From contig JACKIB010000019.1 in NCBI GenBank assembly GCA_020638695.1, forward strand, positions 39,590-103,589: 64,000 nt of DNA, given 5' to 3'. The notes beneath the pieces are model-generated. The model was given only the letters and a program-made list of their open reading frames with translations. It did not search any database and had not been told where the DNA came from. Both the position numbers and the translations under genes were made by a program. Source of the stretch: Planctomycetota bacterium (GTDB lineage: Bacteria; Planctomycetota; UBA1135; UBA2386). The stretch's first letter is position 1; every line of letters starts with the position of its first letter. This document shows positions 6,501-15,034 of this stretch, piece after piece.

Positions 6501-9162
6501 CGCCAGGTGCCTGTACGACCTCACCGCTGCCGGAGGTTCGGGAGCCTTCGACCTTGCCACTGGCTGGTCTCGTTGTGCCCGCACTCTTCTCCGGCGGCAC
6601 AGGAGTGGACTTCCCATCGGGTGTGGGGAGGCCGGCTGGCCCTGGCTCGGTCTTCCCCGCGGGACGCGGTGGGGCGATCCGCAGGCCCATGGTGTGCAGG
6701 CTGCCATCCGCATCGCGCGCGGCGCGCAGCACCGGTCCATTGACCCGCACTTCGGCGATTTCGATCCCGGCGTCCGCAACCGACACGCCCTCGATCGCGA
6801 CCTCCTTGAGTTGCACCGGCGACTCGCTCCCTTCCTGCACGAGCTCGAGGTCGGAGATTCGAGCGCGCGCCTGCAGGCCGCCTGGCGTCTTGCCCGCCGC
6901 GACCTTCGCTTCGATCCGCATCCGCGCGGCACCCTTGGCGAGCTCCGGAGTGATGCCGGCATCCTTCAGGTACGGGGCCAGCGGCATGAGGGAGAGTCCG
7001 TCGGCGCGCAGCTGCAGGTCGACCGCGGCGTCGAGCGGTCCGGGTCGCGTGGTGATCGCGCCGACCGCGCTCAGCTGGCTGGCCAATCCCGTCAGCCCCA
7101 GTTCGAGGCTCAGTGAAGCGAAGTCGGCATCCCCGCCTCTCGGGCCGCCGATCGCCAAGCTGTGGAGCTCGAGGTCGAATCCCCCGGTGGCGAAGTGGGT
7201 CGACGGGGTGCACGCGGCGTCGTCGAACGACAACGCCAGCCCCTTCCACTGCAGCGAGCCGAGCTCGAAGCGCGCCAGTGCCGGACCTCCGGCCGCGACG
7301 GGCGGCGGGGTCGCAGGTCGCGGCGGTTCGGATGCGGGTGCGGAGGGGGGGTGGGCAGCCGACGCCGAGGCTGCCGTGGTTCGCAAACCCAGCAGGTGGA
7401 ACGCGCCGTCGGCCGAACGCCGTACCGGCACCGCGCCGCCTTGCAGTCGGACCGCGCCGATTCGCGTGCGCGCGCCGTCGGCGGCGACGACCACGTCCTG
7501 GATCGCGACATCGGGTAGCCCCAGGAGCACCTGATCCGCGTCGCGCAACTCCACGTTGGCGATCTTTGCTTCGGCCTGCAGTCCGCCGTTCGGATCGGTC
7601 GTGGCGGAGGCGCGCAAGGAACAGCGCAGCGCGCCGCTGCGCAGCTCCGCGGCGAGTCCGGCGGCCTTCAGGTGGGGTTGCAGGCGTGCCAGGGTGATCG
7701 CGTTCCCCTGCAGCTCGGCTTCGACACTCCGCGTGGCTTGGAACAGCTGCAACCGCGCGGTGGCCCGGAGGTCCTCGAGAACCCCCGGCAGGTGAGCGGT
7801 CAGGCGCAGCGTCGCCGGTTGTGCGACGCCCGGGCTGACGAGGTTATCCAGTGCCAGCTCGTCGAGGCGTAGCTCGAGCGTGGTGTGCGGCGTGACCCCG
7901 CGATCGTGGAACACCAGTGCGGCGTCGCGCAGCGCCACCGCATCGACCCGCAGCTGCAGCGGCGCAGAACTCGTCTCCGGCGCCGGCGTGGCCGGGGCGG
8001 TCGGCGTCGCAGCAGTCGCAGGAAGTGGGAGGAGATCGATCCCCGCGACCCGTAGCGCACCGTTCGGCAGCCGCATCGCTTGGCCGCGCAGCCGCTCGAA
8101 CGCGACCTCGGGAACGTGAACGCCGTCCCCGCCGAGGCCCCGTGCCGCCGCGACGATCGAGCCGATTCCAAAGCACGGTTCCCGGTCCGCGGTCAGTTCG
8201 ACCCCGGTGATCGACAGCCGGACATCGACCGTGCTCGGGTCGGCCGTCGCGCGTTCGGCACGGGCCTCGAGTTTGCCGTGGGCCATCAGGGAGCGCGCAT
8301 GTGGCGAGAGGCCCAGGGGACGCAGCCAGCATGCTGCGGCCGGCAGGTGCAGTCCCTCGAGGCCGAGAGCGAACTTCGCTTCCACCTTCTCGGGCTCTTG
8401 CCGCACGGTGCCGTCGATGGTGAAGCCGTCGAGCAGGTCGGGGCCGTGGGCGTGGATCTGCACGCGCGCGGGTCGTTCGCGGTGCCCCAGATCGGTGACC
8501 CGCACGTGTGCTTCGACCCAGGTGTCGACGCGGGGTGCGGTGCTCTCGTCGATCACGTGTACCCGCACGTGCTGGACGCGGATCGCGTCGACCAGCAGCG
8601 GCAGGCTGAGGTCGGCGGGATCCCGCGGTCCCGAGCCGGGCGCGGGTGCGGGCTTCGCGGCGGGGGCCGCGGGTTGCTCCGCCGGTGCGGTGCTCGGTTT
8701 CGTCAGCTTGGCCCACTGCAGCACGCCGTCGGTGCCGCGGTGCAGTTCGACGTCGAGCCCGTCGACCTCCAGGCGGTGGACCCGCAGCTTGCCGGTCAGC
8801 AGCGCACTCATGTCGACGTCGACTGCTGCGTACTCCAGGCGTGCTAGCAGCGGCTCCGCGGCTGCTCGGTCCTCGCTGCGCGCGTGCAGCGTGAGGTTGG
8901 TCAACCGCACCTCTCCCAGCAGCAGGGCGAGATCGAGATCCTCGTAGCTACAGCGAATACCCTCGCGTGCGGCAACCGCATCGAGAATGCGCGGCAGCGC
9001 GAACGGCAGGGCGACGCGCACCACCACCGCGAGCACGACCACCGCGACGAACGACCGCCACAGCCAGCGGCGCCAACGGCGGCGGCGCGGCGCGGGCACC
9101 TGTGCGGGGACTGCGGGGGGTGTGGTCTCGGTCGGCTCGGTCTTCTCAGTCGGCTCGGTCAT
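3586..9162 (-). CDS. Giant AsmA/DUF748-like envelope protein with repeated modules
   Basis: A 1858-residue protein starting at ATG 9162, which overlaps the upstream lipoprotein stop by four bases and has a strong Shine-Dalgarno (GGAGG) about 8 bases upstream. A basic segment (RRRRWRRWLWR) precedes one membrane helix at about residues 34-52; the rest should be periplasmic. The body repeats two motifs: openers such as VALHFTDR, LALSFDD and IDVVYQDKTTKPP, and closers with a Gly-Leu-Arg/Lys end such as DGSLHTMGLRI, DGAFHLLGLRT and AGALSLLGLKI. Pro/Ala-rich linkers separate the modules. The FxDxxxxP opener is the hallmark of DUF748 repeats. The last ~250 residues form a helical, Arg-rich tail. AsmA-superfamily proteins such as YhdP and TamB act in lipid transport or outer-membrane homeostasis; that role is inferred here. 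Confidence 0.85.
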   Translation of the reverse strand: MTEPTEKTEPTETTPPAVPAQVPAPRRRRWRRWLWRSFVAVVVLAVVVRVALPFALPRILDAVAAREGIRCSYEDLDLALLLGEVRLTNLTLHARSEDRAAAEPLLARLEYAAVDVDMSALLTGKLRVHRLEVDGLDVELHRGTDGVLQWAKLTKPSTAPAEQPAAPAAKPAPAPGSGPRDPADLSLPLLVDAIRVQHVRVHVIDESTAPRVDTWVEAHVRVTDLGHRERPARVQIHAHGPDLLDGFTIDGTVRQEPEKVEAKFALGLEGLHLPAAACWLRPLGLSPHARSLMAHGKLEARAERATADPSTVDVRLSITGVELTADREPCFGIGSIVAAARGLGGDGVHVPEVAFERLRGQAMRLPNGALRVAGIDLLPLPATAATPTAPATPAPETSSAPLQLRVDAVALRDAALVFHDRGVTPHTTLELRLDELALDNLVSPGVAQPATLRLTAHLPGVLEDLRATARLQLFQATRSVEAELQGNAITLARLQPHLKAAGLAAELRSGALRCSLRASATTDPNGGLQAEAKIANVELRDADQVLLGLPDVAIQDVVVAADGARTRIGAVRLQGGAVPVRRSADGAFHLLGLRTTAASASAAHPPSAPASEPPRPATPPPVAAGGPALARFELGSLQWKGLALSFDDAACTPSTHFATGGFDLELHSLAIGGPRGGDADFASLSLELGLTGLASQLSAVGAITTRPGPLDAAVDLQLRADGLSLMPLAPYLKDAGITPELAKGAARMRIEAKVAAGKTPGGLQARARISDLELVQEGSESPVQLKEVAIEGVSVADAGIEIAEVRVNGPVLRAARDADGSLHTMGLRIAPPRPAGKTEPGPAGLPTPDGKSTPVPPEKSAGTTRPASGKVEGSRTSGSGEVVQAPGGQAADGTTQPGKVPAPNPPTKPAPAAATATTVAPASTPFSASLRALRVRGVALHFTDRVKSPAVDAAVHIEIDGDGITTRPGAAEQKVALRAKVDGAVEQFELLGSWTLGNQGLDALAKLRGRGIRPGPFAGYLPDNVQATLRDGRLALDLSAQLRRDGTAQSLRCEATDFSFREGDAEPWVAFTGARVVVPKLDPEAKRLEIDEVALRGVRVAAQRDAAGALSLLGLKITPATAETQPKAKAPPSDTAASAPGGKTGSRTPWDVTLRQLEFEIARLRFHEFGAKEPLDVTMRVFNPEPWTVLGKDPESLAPWILKLQAAATPLVESATVVVRAAPWKPDAKLEAEVGVQGIRGGRLAAALPAVAKQLTLDDLKNGSFTAKLETALRLRRRYPTDIDLQRGFGLELHVHEVALKSAPDGEVLLGLAGVDMQAPSIKPGGAVHIASIEVTKPQGRFWKDAEGMHLAGMTLRPAPNPPKNAAPVKPGPVAPAKSANEPTATAQKPGPEMRVDLLSVQGIDVVYQDKTTKPPVTVPLTELDVEARKLTTKALTEKRQIEFSVSMSGGAVSLPKRYAASSPLAGALTGMGRLISGKSDKVDVEKRPLLDELAVQGRLELFPQPRGRVRTSIQGLELGGLRGLATQSGVNLADGVFDAGVDLRLQGDKGIATRANFVFGSLDVDEAPGGPISSYLKLPAPLQSVVFALRNDAGEIGIPLSVQVRNGDVSAGQIANAAVSTFAQLVAKALAAAPLRAATSVTGLIGLTGGKKDPIASKAQSIAFTAGCASLPGDADSRFRAILAVLSSDDKVVVELRHEFGLEDLQRAEVLANPTTEQARELCERLRRRRTRLAGEFAETAAAARSYHAVGRTAEATAATATLRRLARERGETESALDAVLDLLRPGAERRADRRTKKMALGIGNARLEEIRRRLMELGGKKLADRIEVRGAKLQRTEGKEPGRVRLLPKLRQDRNT

Positions 9163-10565
9163 CGTCCCTGCACCTCCTCTCGCGGCGCCAGCGCCTTGCG
9201 GCGGTCGGCCTTCGGCGCCAGCGGGTCGTAGCCCTTGGGCGCTTGTCCGCGCAGCTTCAACCAATCGAACGCGCGCACCCGACTCGAGGGGTCGGTGCTG
9301 TCCAAGGCGTCGAGGTTCTCCTGCACGATCGCCCGCTGCAGCGCCGCCCGGTCGTTGCAGCGGGGCAACAGTGTGCTCATTGCGCCTGGCAACAGTCCGG
9401 CCTCGCCGGCGTGGTGCGCCATCAGCGCCATGAGCTGCGGCGGCAGGCCGTCACCGTCGAGACCTTTCGCGAGGATCGCGAACGCCGATTTTTCGAGCTT
9501 CCAACCGAGCTCTGCCTGGCCGGCATCCTTGGTGCCCGCGGCGCCGGTGGTCGCGATCCAGGCCGCCAGGGTCGGGTCGTCGGCGATCAAGCTGAGGTCC
9601 AGGGCCAGGGGTGCTTCCACCGTGCCGGCGAGGAACACCAGGCTGGCGCGGTGGTGGTGCGCGAGGTCGAGGTTCGCCAAGGTGGTGCGTAGCGTGAGCG
9701 CGGCCGCCGCGACGCCGTCCACCGGGGCCGCGCCGCGCTTGGCCGCTGCCGCGGTTCCGGTGATCTCGGCCCGGCAGCGTGCGAGGTCCGCCTCGGACGG
9801 CCGGCTCTTCTGCCGCTGCACCGACAGGGTCGCGACGAAACCGCGGCCGGATCCCTCGCCGAAAGGTGACGGGAAGGCGAGCACCAGCGGCGCGCCGTCG
9901 ACCTGTGGTGCCTGGTCGACCACCACGATCTGTCGGCGACGCTCGAACGCGGGGGTATCCGCCGCCTTCGGCTCCCACGGCGTGGTGTCTTCGATCTCGA
10001 GTGCGAGCGACAGGGCCTCTCCTCGGTCACGCGAGACCAGCACCACCACCCGCTGCCGTGCCCTGCCCGCGGGCGCCCCCGGGTGGCGCACCTGTCCATC
10101 GACGAAGCACGCCACCGTCGCGCCCGCCGGCAGCCAGCCGTGCAGGGGCTCCAGGGCGACGGTCGAAGTCGCGTCGCCGGAAGCGACCCGCGCCGCGACG
10201 TGTCGCGCCGCGGTGCCGGTGCCGAGCTGCGCGCCGCTGGCGAGCGCCGCGACCGGGAGCAGCGGGTCGTCGCTGCGGGCCGCGACCACCAGGCGGGTGT
10301 GGGAGGCCAACGGAGTCAGCTCGGAATCGCCGAGCGTGCGCACGTAGTGGATGCGGCACTCGACGCGGAATGCGGCACCCAAGTCGATCCTGGTGCTGCC
10401 ACCGCGGTTGCCGGTCAGCACGGTGCCGGCGAAGTGTCGGACCCCGAGAGTCAGCGGCGGTGCGGCGAGTGGTTGCGGGGGCGGGGGCGCTGCGCAGCCG
10501 GTCACCAGCAGCGCGGCGAGGAGTCGTGGAAGTCGGTGCGTGTCGGAAGTCACGGGACGTCGCAT
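9159..10565 (-). CDS. Predicted lipoprotein of unknown function
   Basis: A 468-residue protein. I chose ATG 10565 because it gives a lipoprotein signal (RLLAALLVTGCAAPPPP, lipobox LVTGC); the open frame itself extends to 10619. After a Pro-rich linker the protein is mostly beta-like, with segments such as GTVLTGNRGGSTRIDLG and ATVACFVDGQVRHPG. A C-terminal part mentions the HAT-like helical stretch VQENLDALDSTDP. I do not recognise a named family. It is the first gene of a two-gene operon and its stop overlaps the start of the AsmA/DUF748-like gene, so the two proteins are probably made in fixed ratio and may work together at the envelope. Confidence 0.7.
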   Translation of the reverse strand: MRRPVTSDTHRLPRLLAALLVTGCAAPPPPQPLAAPPLTLGVRHFAGTVLTGNRGGSTRIDLGAAFRVECRIHYVRTLGDSELTPLASHTRLVVAARSDDPLLPVAALASGAQLGTGTAARHVAARVASGDATSTVALEPLHGWLPAGATVACFVDGQVRHPGAPAGRARQRVVVLVSRDRGEALSLALEIEDTTPWEPKAADTPAFERRRQIVVVDQAPQVDGAPLVLAFPSPFGEGSGRGFVATLSVQRQKSRPSEADLARCRAEITGTAAAAKRGAAPVDGVAAAALTLRTTLANLDLAHHHRASLVFLAGTVEAPLALDLSLIADDPTLAAWIATTGAAGTKDAGQAELGWKLEKSAFAILAKGLDGDGLPPQLMALMAHHAGEAGLLPGAMSTLLPRCNDRAALQRAIVQENLDALDSTDPSSRVRAFDWLKLRGQAPKGYDPLAPKADRRKALAPREEVQGR

Positions 10566-10669
10566 CTTCGCACGGCGCGGGTCCGGAATCACAGAGATCC
10601 GTGAACCTCGCGGGACCACCGGGCCGAGCGATCGATGGTGTCACACGGCGCTTGGGGCATGATGGCCGT

Positions 10670-11959
10670 ATGCCGGTCGAGCACGCTTGGCTCCGCGATG
10701 GGCTGCCGTACCTCCGCAGGGTGCGCGATCACTTCAAGTGTCGCGAACCGGAGCTCTGGGCGTGGTTCCGCGACCGCGGTTCTCCGGACGCATTGCGCGA
10801 GCGAGTGCGCCTCGAACTCCTCAAGTCGGCGTTCCGACTCGACCGCGCCGATCACGAAGCCACCTACCGAACCACCGACGAGGCCGCGGCTGCACTCGGC
10901 GTTGCCGCGCCGGTCACCCTGTACCAGGCGCAGGGTGGCGAGAGCATGAACGCGGGGCTGCAGTTCGTGCCGGGGGAAGCGCACGTGGTGCTGATCGGTC
11001 CGGTGGTGACCCGGCTGCAGCCGACCGAGCTGCGTGCGCTGCTGGGCCACGAGTTGGCGCACTTCGTGCTCCTGGGGATCGAGGACGGTGAGCTGTTCAC
11101 CGCGCGTTCGATCCTCGAAGCGCTGGTCAACCGAGTCGACGCAGACCCCGCGCACCAGAGCACGCGACGCCGCTTCGCGCTACACGAAGAGTGCTACTGT
11201 GATCGGGGTGCGCTGCTGGCCGCAGGTGGCCCACTGCCGGTGATCGCGATGCTGCAGAAGGTCCTCACCGGGCTCGCCGAGGCCACGCCGGAGAGCTACG
11301 TGCGCCAGGTCGCCGAGGTGTTCGCGGCGGGGCGCGTCGCGAGTGACGGTGCCAGCCATCCGGAGCCGTTCGTGCGGACCCACGCCCTGATGCGGTTTGC
11401 CGAGTCCGGGGACGCCGCCGATGCCGAACTCGCGGTGATCCTCACCGGCGGATGCCGATTCGACCAGCTCGATCTCCTGGACCAGGAGTGGCTCACCGCA
11501 CTGACGCGCACCTGGATCGAGTCGCTGCTCACCGGTGGCGAGCCGACCGCGGGGCAGCTGGCCCAGGCGCGCGCCTACTTCGAGGACTTCACGCTCGGCG
11601 ACTCCTCGGGCGTGGGGCGGCATCCCGAGGTGGACATTCGCAGCGCGTTGCGCAGTTGGATCGGCGCGCTCGAGGACGGCAAGCTGCGTGATTACCTGTG
11701 CTACGTGGCATTGGACCTCGCCGGAGCGGACCGGGAGGAAATCGAATCGGTGTTGTGCCGCGGGATGGTGCTCTGCAGGGACCTGGGCTGGGATGGCCGC
11801 CTGGCGGAGCTGGCGGCTGGCGAACTCGGCATCGGCAAGCGCGATCTCGCGAGGTTGCGCGACACGGTCGAGCGGCTCCGGAGCGAGGAAACCGGGCCCG
11901 GCGAGTGCATGGCACAGGATGAGCCACACGGCGGGACCGGGTCTGTCGACGGGGTGTGA
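10670..11959 (+). CDS. M48-like zinc metallopeptidase
   Basis: A 429-residue protein with ATG 10670 as the most likely start. The motif ALLGHELAHFVLLG places the zinc ligands and catalytic Glu at H127, E128 and H131. A second conserved segment, FALHEECYCDRGALLA (around residue 174), should provide the third ligand, as in M48-type peptidases. No signal peptide or membrane segment is visible, so the protein is probably cytoplasmic, unlike the membrane-bound HtpX and Ste24 types. The C-terminal half is helical and unassigned. It is divergent from the lipoprotein gene across about 100 bases. Confidence 0.8.
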   Translation: MPVEHAWLRDGLPYLRRVRDHFKCREPELWAWFRDRGSPDALRERVRLELLKSAFRLDRADHEATYRTTDEAAAALGVAAPVTLYQAQGGESMNAGLQFVPGEAHVVLIGPVVTRLQPTELRALLGHELAHFVLLGIEDGELFTARSILEALVNRVDADPAHQSTRRRFALHEECYCDRGALLAAGGPLPVIAMLQKVLTGLAEATPESYVRQVAEVFAAGRVASDGASHPEPFVRTHALMRFAESGDAADAELAVILTGGCRFDQLDLLDQEWLTALTRTWIESLLTGGEPTAGQLAQARAYFEDFTLGDSSGVGRHPEVDIRSALRSWIGALEDGKLRDYLCYVALDLAGADREEIESVLCRGMVLCRDLGWDGRLAELAAGELGIGKRDLARLRDTVERLRSEETGPGECMAQDEPHGGTGSVDGV

Positions 11960-12101
11960 GGCGCGATTATTTGTCACCTTGGGGGGGCGCCAAGGATCTT
12001 CACACCCGATTGGCCTTGCTGGGAGCGACCCAGCGGCCCGCCCCTCGATCGAGGCGTCGCAACGCCGTCCTCACCTCCTGACGCGACCTGACACAAGGCA
12101 A

Positions 12102-13973
12102 ATGCGAAGCTCCATTACCTTGACTCTCGCCGTAACCGCCCTCACTGCCGGTGTGTTGTCCGCCCAAGACGCTGCCATGATCCGCGGCCTCGGGTGGCGC
12201 ACCGAGGCGCTGTTCACCTTCGGCAGCACGGTCGGGAACTTCACGCCCACCGGCGTTCCGGACGGCACCGGCCTCTTCCCGGCCCGCGACGCGCGCGCCC
12301 TGCTGCTGGTCAACAGCGAACTCGGCGAAGGCGCGGGCTACGCCTACAAGCTGGCCAACGGCACCGAGCTGGTGGGCGCGCGAGTCCATGGGTTCCTCAT
12401 CTCCCGTCAACCCGGACGCGGTGCCGTGGTGCACGCCGTCAACGTCGCCTACGACACGGTGTACGACCGTCAGGGTGCGATCGTCACCGACCCCAAGCAG
12501 ATCAACGAGACCGGCACCGGCAAGAACGGCTTCGCCCGCTTCTGCTCGGCCACCGGCGTGCAGGCCGGATCCTACGGGTTCGTCGACGACATTCTGTTCG
12601 CCAATGAGGAGGGCCGCCGCCCGTTGTTGCAGCACGGCGGCACGGTGTGGGCACTCGACGTGCGCAATCGCGCGCTGTGGGCCTGCCCGATGCTCGGTCG
12701 CGGAGCTTGGGAGAACGTGACCCCGCTCGCCGCCGACGACCACAATACCGTCGCGCTCCTGTTGGGCGCCGACACCATCGGCTCGCCGATGTTCCTGTAC
12801 GTCGGCACCAAGAGCGCCCGCGGCACGTTCCTGGAGCGCAACGGCCTGGCCAACGGCAAGATGTACGTGTGGGTGGCGGACAACGGTGATTCCACGCCGG
12901 ATCAGTTCAACACCGTCGGCAGCACCCGTACCGGCAAGTTCGTCGAGATCGCGGTTCGGGACACCGCCAAAGCCGGCCAGCCCGGGTACGACTCGGTTGG
13001 CTACCTCGACGACGACACACTGCGCATCTACGCGACCGGGACGCTGAAGGCCTTCCAGTTCTCGCGTCCGGAGGATCTGCACGTCAACCCCCGCAACGGC
13101 ACCCAGGTGGTCTTCGCCTCGACCGGCCACGGTCAGCAGTACCCGAAGGACAACTGGGGCACGCTGTACATCATCGACGTCACCCTCGCCCCGACCGGCC
13201 ACACCGGCAAGTTCGAGATCGTCCACGACGCCGATGGCCTGCCCGCTCCGGACCTGGGGATCCGCAGCCCGGACAACGTGGTGTGGGCGCACGACGGCTA
13301 CATCTACGTGCAGGAAGACCGCTCGACCTCGCTGTTCGGGGCGGTGAGCAAGATGGACGCCTCGGTGTGGCAGCTCGATCCGGCGACCAAGGCCTACACC
13401 CGCATCGGTGTGGCGAACACGTCCGTGCTGCTGCCGGCCGGCGTCACCGACTCGGGCAAGGGTGTGCTCGGCTTCTGGGAGACCTCCGGCATCATCGACG
13501 TGAGCGGCATGCTGCCGACCCGCCGCGGTGAGACCCTGCTGCTCGCCACCGTGCAGGCGCACGGGATCAGCGATGGCGGAGTCGCCGCGGCCAACCTCGT
13601 CGAGGGTGGCCAGCTGGTGTTCTTGTCCAACATGGGCATCGACCACGGGATCGAGTGCAAGGAGACGAGCACCACCAGCACGACGCTGACTGCCTACGTC
13701 ACCAACGGCACCGCCAACAACATGTACGCCCTCGCGCTGGCCGGGCTGAACGTCGGCAAGGCGCCGAACGGCTGGTTCTTCGGCATCGACATCACCTTCC
13801 CCGAGTTCGCCGCGATCCAGTTCGGCACTCTGGACGGCAAGGGTGATGGCAGCTTCTCCTACACCCTGCCGGGCAGCTGCCCGCTCGGCTTCGACTTCGA
13901 CGCCGTGGTGATCGAGGTGGGCTCGAACGGCACTCCGGTGCAGTCGGGTCCGGCGGTCACGCACCGCCTGTAG
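12102..13973 (+). CDS. Secreted DUF839 (PhoX-like) protein
   Basis: A 623-residue protein starting at ATG 12102 with AAGG just upstream. The N-terminus is a signal peptide (TLAVTALTAGVLSAQ). The body has DUF839/PhoX-like segments: LLLVNSELGEGAGYAY, DDILFANEEG, GRGAWENVTPLAADDHNTVA and PEDLHVNPRNGTQVVFASTG. PhoX-type proteins are calcium-dependent phosphatases with a beta-propeller, but most DUF839 proteins have no tested substrate, so phosphatase activity is not claimed. The last ~80 residues form a separate beta domain (GWFFGIDITFPEF to GPAVTHRL) of the kind appended to secreted proteins in this lineage. A strong stem-loop follows the stop. Confidence 0.82.
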   Translation: MRSSITLTLAVTALTAGVLSAQDAAMIRGLGWRTEALFTFGSTVGNFTPTGVPDGTGLFPARDARALLLVNSELGEGAGYAYKLANGTELVGARVHGFLISRQPGRGAVVHAVNVAYDTVYDRQGAIVTDPKQINETGTGKNGFARFCSATGVQAGSYGFVDDILFANEEGRRPLLQHGGTVWALDVRNRALWACPMLGRGAWENVTPLAADDHNTVALLLGADTIGSPMFLYVGTKSARGTFLERNGLANGKMYVWVADNGDSTPDQFNTVGSTRTGKFVEIAVRDTAKAGQPGYDSVGYLDDDTLRIYATGTLKAFQFSRPEDLHVNPRNGTQVVFASTGHGQQYPKDNWGTLYIIDVTLAPTGHTGKFEIVHDADGLPAPDLGIRSPDNVVWAHDGYIYVQEDRSTSLFGAVSKMDASVWQLDPATKAYTRIGVANTSVLLPAGVTDSGKGVLGFWETSGIIDVSGMLPTRRGETLLLATVQAHGISDGGVAAANLVEGGQLVFLSNMGIDHGIECKETSTTSTTLTAYVTNGTANNMYALALAGLNVGKAPNGWFFGIDITFPEFAAIQFGTLDGKGDGSFSYTLPGSCPLGFDFDAVVIEVGSNGTPVQSGPAVTHRL

Positions 13974-14015
13974 GCGCGAGTCGGATCGCGAAGCGCTGCT
14001 GTGTGCTTCGTTCGT

Positions 14016-14043
14016 CGCGACCCCGGGGTACTCCGGGGTCGCG
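14016..14043. terminator. Bidirectional stem-loop terminator
   Basis: A perfect 11-bp inverted repeat (CGCGACCCCGG at 14016-14026, CCGGGGTCGCG at 14033-14043) with a 6-base loop. It lies between the convergent DUF839 gene and cytochrome gene and can serve both. No T-tract follows. Confidence 0.75.
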
Positions 14044-14059
14044 TCGTTCGACCCGCGAG

Positions 14060-15034
14060 TCAGCCGGTACTCGACCACGAGCCGATGCGGAACGAGCTCT
14101 CGATCGGCAGCAACGGCAGTGGTTTGAACAGCAGCTCGACTGTCGCGCCGGTCGCCCCGCCAGGCAGCGGAAAGCGCAGTACCCGAACTTCGTCGGGTTC
14201 CAAGCGGTTGTCCGGTCGATCCTCGCCCTTGTGCGAACGACGCAGCAACGCGTGGGCGGGATCGGTTGGCGCGGGTGCGCCGGTGAACGTCACCTGCACC
14301 AGAAACGACCGCGACGGGATCTCGCCCGGGAACTTGTGCCCACAACGGTTTCGCAGCTCGACGTGCACGACGCCGTTCTCCAGCCAGCAGCGCCAGCCGA
14401 CCGCGCGCCGCACGAAATCCGCGTTGAAGCCGCCGTTCGGTCCGTGGCTGCGGCCGCGCCGGTGCTCGGTCGGCTGCATGTGGCAATCGACGCACCGCAC
14501 TCGGGTGGCGAACGCATCGGAGCGGTAGTAGTCCTGGAAGGCTTGGTGGGTCGGCTCGTGGCACGGGAAGCACATCTCGGCGCGTTGCAGCCGCGGCTCG
14601 CGGCGCGGTTTGCACGGAGCATTCTCGATGGTGCGCGTCGCCGCGACGCCGCCGCCCTTGGCGCGGTCCAGGCCGTGGCACGACAGGCAGTGCACACCGT
14701 CGTCGTGGTTGAAGTCACGGAACGCGGGCGCCCGGTCGAGGCCGGTCGGCAGCACGGGTTGCGGGCTGTGGCAGGGCCGGCACTCGAGCTTGGCGAACTC
14801 CTTGGTCGCGGTCTGGACGTTCTGGTTGTTCCACGCGCCATGGTGCAGGCTCTTCGCCCATTCGTCGTACACCTCGGCGTGGCAGCCGCCACAGGCGGTG
14901 AGCGACGGCAAGTCGATACGCTCCCAGATCGGGCGTTCGGGGCTCGGGGTCGTTCCGAGTACCGCGCAACTCGGTGGCAACAGGGCGAACGCGGCGCCGG
15001 CCGCCAGCCCGGCTACCAGGCGAACCACGCTCAT
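14060..15034 (-). CDS. Pentaheme c-type cytochrome, exported
   Basis: A 324-residue exported protein from ATG 15034, overlapping the HEAT-protein stop (ATGA). The N-terminus is a signal sequence, possibly of lipoprotein type (ALLPPSCAV). Five CxxCH haem-binding motifs are present: CGGCH (48-52), CRPCH (85-89), CLSCH (116-120), CFPCH (155-159) and CVDCH (181-185). Extra His residues in HH, HDDGVH and NRCGHKFPGE could be distal ligands. The arrangement resembles the cytochrome c-554 type of periplasmic multihaem proteins. The C-terminal ~110 residues lack haem sites and look beta-rich. An electron-transfer role is likely; the redox partner is not evident from the neighbourhood. Confidence 0.88.
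   Translation of the reverse strand: MSVVRLVAGLAAGAAFALLPPSCAVLGTTPSPERPIWERIDLPSLTACGGCHAEVYDEWAKSLHHGAWNNQNVQTATKEFAKLECRPCHSPQPVLPTGLDRAPAFRDFNHDDGVHCLSCHGLDRAKGGGVAATRTIENAPCKPRREPRLQRAEMCFPCHEPTHQAFQDYYRSDAFATRVRCVDCHMQPTEHRRGRSHGPNGGFNADFVRRAVGWRCWLENGVVHVELRNRCGHKFPGEIPSRSFLVQVTFTGAPAPTDPAHALLRRSHKGEDRPDNRLEPDEVRVLRFPLPGGATGATVELLFKPLPLLPIESSFRIGSWSSTG

Noticed and set aside
4936..7116. 726-residue plus-strand open frame inside the AsmA/DUF748-like gene
   Set aside because: Arg/Gly/Gln-rich shadow with no motif; the minus strand has the DUF748 repeats.
12000..14681. 893-residue minus-strand open frame opposite the DUF839 gene
   Set aside because: It is a shadow of the DUF839 protein in high-GC DNA; it has no recognisable domain, while the plus strand encodes a clear secreted protein.
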